From an uncultured Draconibacterium sp. (GTDB lineage: Bacteria; Bacteroidota; Bacteroidia; Bacteroidales; Prolixibacteraceae), in NCBI RefSeq assembly GCF_963674925.1, contig NZ_OY771645.1:12501-76500 (forward strand): a stretch of 64,000 nt of DNA, given 5' to 3'. Of the stretch, positions 62,206 through 64,000 are shown piece by piece. Every line of letters begins with the position of its first letter. The stretch's first letter is position 1. The position numbers were made by a program, and so were the translations under genes. The notes under the pieces are model-generated. The model saw only the letters and a program-made list of their open reading frames with translations, did no database searches and was not told the origin of the DNA.

Positions 62206-63288
62206 TCAAAATTCAATAACCAGCTGAACACCAATTTCACCCTCTTGCTCGTGCAAAAAATTGGAGAGTGTTAGCCCCAGCAAACGGATTCCTTTTACAA
62301 ACCCACCTTCCGATTTCATCAGTTTCAGACTTTCGGTTATAAACCGCTCTTTTGTATTAATGTAAGGCTCAATCGTTTTACTTCGGGTGTGTTGCTCAAA
62401 ATCGGCGTATTTAAATTTTAAGGTCACCGTTTTGGCTTTTACCCCCGATCGGTCGGCCCGACCCCAAACCTTCTCTGCAATTATCAATAATTCGTTGTTC
62501 AGTTCATCCTCCAAAAACAAATCCTGCAAAAAAGTGTTTTCTGCACCAACCGACTTTCTTTCGCGCGATGGCTGCACCTCGCGATTATCGATACCCCGGC
62601 AAATATCGTAGTAGTAATTGCCTGCTTTGCCAAACATTCGGGTGAGCTCCAGTCTGTCGATCATTTTCAGATCGCGGCCATACCACACACCAATATCATT
62701 TAACTTTTTGGCGGTTACTTTTCCAATTCCAAAAAACTTTCTGATCTCCAGCTGGTCAATAAAATCCTTCGCCTTATCAGGAGTCACAACAAACATTCCG
62801 TTGGGTTTTTTAACATCGGAAGCCACCTTAGCCAGAAATTTGTTGTATGAAACACCTGCCGATGCGGTTAACCCGGTTTCCTCAAAAATGCGTTGACGAA
62901 TTTCTTTGGCAATCAATGTTGCAGAAGGCAAACCTTTTTTGGCGTAGGTAACATCGAGATAAGCCTCATCGAGCGACAACGGTTCAACCAAATCAGTATA
63001 CTCCAGAAATATGCTTCGGATTTGTGCCGAAATCTCTTTGTATCGCTCAAAACGATGTTTTACAAAAATCAGGTTCGGACATTTTCGTTTTGCCACTTTC
63101 GACGACATAGCCGAACGCACACCGTACTTCCGGGCTTCGTAACTGGCCGCGGCAACAACTCCTCTGTCACTTGTCCCCCCAACAGCAATAGGCTTTCCGC
63201 GCAGTTCGGGATGATCCAATTGCTCAACCGACGCAAAAAAGGCATCCATATCAACATGTATTATTTTACGGTTTTTCACTGTCGGCAT
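62206..63288 (-). CDS. dinB: DNA polymerase IV
   Basis: A 360-residue Y-family translesion polymerase. The catalytic motif is HVDMDAFFASVEQ (D13, D15-type), the second is LSLDEAYLDVT. The helix-hairpin-helix FFGIGKVTAKKLNDIG lies near 185-200 and the little-finger domain follows. The C-terminus lacks an obvious beta-clamp-binding tail. A TATTTTCG box at 63310-63317 may be the promoter. Length is normal. Confidence 0.95.
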   Translation of the reverse strand: MPTVKNRKIIHVDMDAFFASVEQLDHPELRGKPIAVGGTSDRGVVAAASYEARKYGVRSAMSSKVAKRKCPNLIFVKHRFERYKEISAQIRSIFLEYTDLVEPLSLDEAYLDVTYAKKGLPSATLIAKEIRQRIFEETGLTASAGVSYNKFLAKVASDVKKPNGMFVVTPDKAKDFIDQLEIRKFFGIGKVTAKKLNDIGVWYGRDLKMIDRLELTRMFGKAGNYYYDICRGIDNREVQPSRERKSVGAENTFLQDLFLEDELNNELLIIAEKVWGRADRSGVKAKTVTLKFKYADFEQHTRSKTIEPYINTKERFITESLKLMKSEGGFVKGIRLLGLTLSNFLHEQEGEIGVQLVIEF

Positions 63289-63309
63289 TTTGTATTTCCT
63301 GATACAATG

Positions 63310-63317
63310 CGAAAATA
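63310..63317 (-). promoter_or_regulatory. Possible dinB promoter -7 box
   Basis: The minus strand reads TATTTTCG, 22 bases before the dinB ATG. No clear -33 element and no LexA-type operator was noticed. Confidence 0.35.
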
Positions 63318-63424
63318 ACGAAGTCGCGGGATTTTTTGAATCTATAATTATTTATTCGTTGTTCCGCGAAATAGCTGCTCTTATTATTTCTTAATATATT
63401 AGCAAAAATTTTGTACCGGAAGGA

Positions 63425-63907
63425 ATGGAAACAAGAGACATTTTAATCAAAATCCGAAAAATAGTTCGCTCGGTAGACATCGAGTCAAAGAAAATTCAGA
63501 AAGAACACGGTGTAAGTATTCCGCAGGTTCTTTGTTTAAACTTTCTGCGCGAATCAGATAATTATCAAACTACGCAGGGCGAACTACGAAAATTTCTAAA
63601 CCTGAATCCGAGTACAGTGAGCGGCATTATTAACCGCCTTGAGAAGAAAGGCTACCTTGCCCGTCTTCCCAAATCGGGTGATAAACGTGTTGTGAATATT
63701 GCACTTACCTCGTCGGGCGACGATCTGTTGAGCGCAATGCCATCGTTGTTGCACGAACAATTATCGGAAAAACTTTTGCAGCTTAGCGAAGAGGAATTCG
63801 ATGTTGTTGAAGCCGGACTGAATACGCTGGTAAAAATTCTTGATATCGAAAAAGTTGAAGCTTCGCCATTAATCACTTTGGAGTCTGATTTGGGCGAACA
63901 AATTTAA
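63425..63907 (+). CDS. MarR-family transcriptional regulator
   Basis: A 160-residue winged-helix regulator. Features are PQVLCLNFLRES, the recognition helix LNPSTVSGIINRLEKKGYLAR, and the wing KSGDKRVVNIALTSSGDDLL. A reasonable ribosome site GGAAGG precedes the ATG. The regulated gene may lie beyond the right edge of the window, because the remaining 93 bases carry no gene. Confidence 0.9.
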   Translation: METRDILIKIRKIVRSVDIESKKIQKEHGVSIPQVLCLNFLRESDNYQTTQGELRKFLNLNPSTVSGIINRLEKKGYLARLPKSGDKRVVNIALTSSGDDLLSAMPSLLHEQLSEKLLQLSEEEFDVVEAGLNTLVKILDIEKVEASPLITLESDLGEQI

Positions 63908-64000
63908 ATCGGGCCAAGCTGATTACGTTTTTTAAAACTAAAATCAAACAATAAGAGCTTCACCTCAAACAATAAACACTTCAACTAAAGCAACAAACAC

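Overview
The window is chromosomal DNA from a member of the Bacteroidota (Bacteroidetes). It looks like an environmental or marine member of class Bacteroidia, possibly near Marinilabiliales/Prolixibacteraceae, but that finer placement is inference. The phylum call rests on Bacteroidetes-type promoters (TAnnTTTG boxes), type IX secretion genes (gldD, gldE, PorP/SprF, a type B sorted giant protein), a DUF4924 gene, a split 5'-nucleotidase, paired GH29 fucosidases, weak Shine-Dalgarno sequences and moderate AT richness.

Layout. 1-3.8 kb: an rRNA operon on the minus strand (23S partial, tRNA-Ala, tRNA-Ile, 16S) with three tandem promoters at about 3.34, 3.52 and 3.69 kb. 3.9-7.4 kb: a two-gene minus-strand operon of secreted GH29 alpha-L-fucosidases. 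7.5-8.2 kb: gene-poor, with a possible gene remnant. 8.2-21.1 kb: a type IX secretion locus made of a small secreted protein, a giant von Willebrand A/repeat adhesin and a PorP/SprF partner. The adhesin carries 19 near-identical 237-bp repeats followed by six 228-bp repeats, and is split by a 10-bp deletion in the last 228-bp repeat. 21.1-24.4 kb: an HD hydrolase/YjbQ/BFD-ferredoxin operon, tRNA-Arg, small transcription units and an HTH regulator. 24.9-29.8 kb: lnt, a split 5'-nucleotidase, a cell-wall amidase and a DCC protein. 30-44 kb: housekeeping genes (S4 protein, pth, L25, prs, engB, manA, udk, an exonuclease, smpB, uvrB, HAD, aminotransferase, cysteine hydrolase), interspersed with degenerate intergenic repeats. 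44-51 kb: M16 protease, PLP decarboxylase, and DsbD with a free copy of its N-terminal domain. 51-58.7 kb: membrane-tethered LuxR regulator, rng, a 30-residue COX24-like protein, HU, then mutY-ssb-gldE-gldD-PPTase. 58.7-63.9 kb: zwf-pgl, an alpha/beta hydrolase, dinB and a MarR regulator.

The most unusual structure is the giant adhesin array. Its 237-bp units carry marker substitutions that repeat exactly 1422 bp apart, showing that a block of six units was duplicated as a whole. The second array ends in a frameshift that separates the N-terminal 2846 residues from the type IX sorting signal. Other structures not explained by genes are a 21-bp-period direct/inverted GCGAG/CTCGC array, a dispersed low-complexity intergenic repeat family, TCCCGA palindromes (one inside the 23S gene), a GTCATTT...AAATCTG inverted repeat, and a short antisense transcription unit with its own promoter and terminator. 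No CRISPR array, insertion sequence, integrase or prophage gene was seen.
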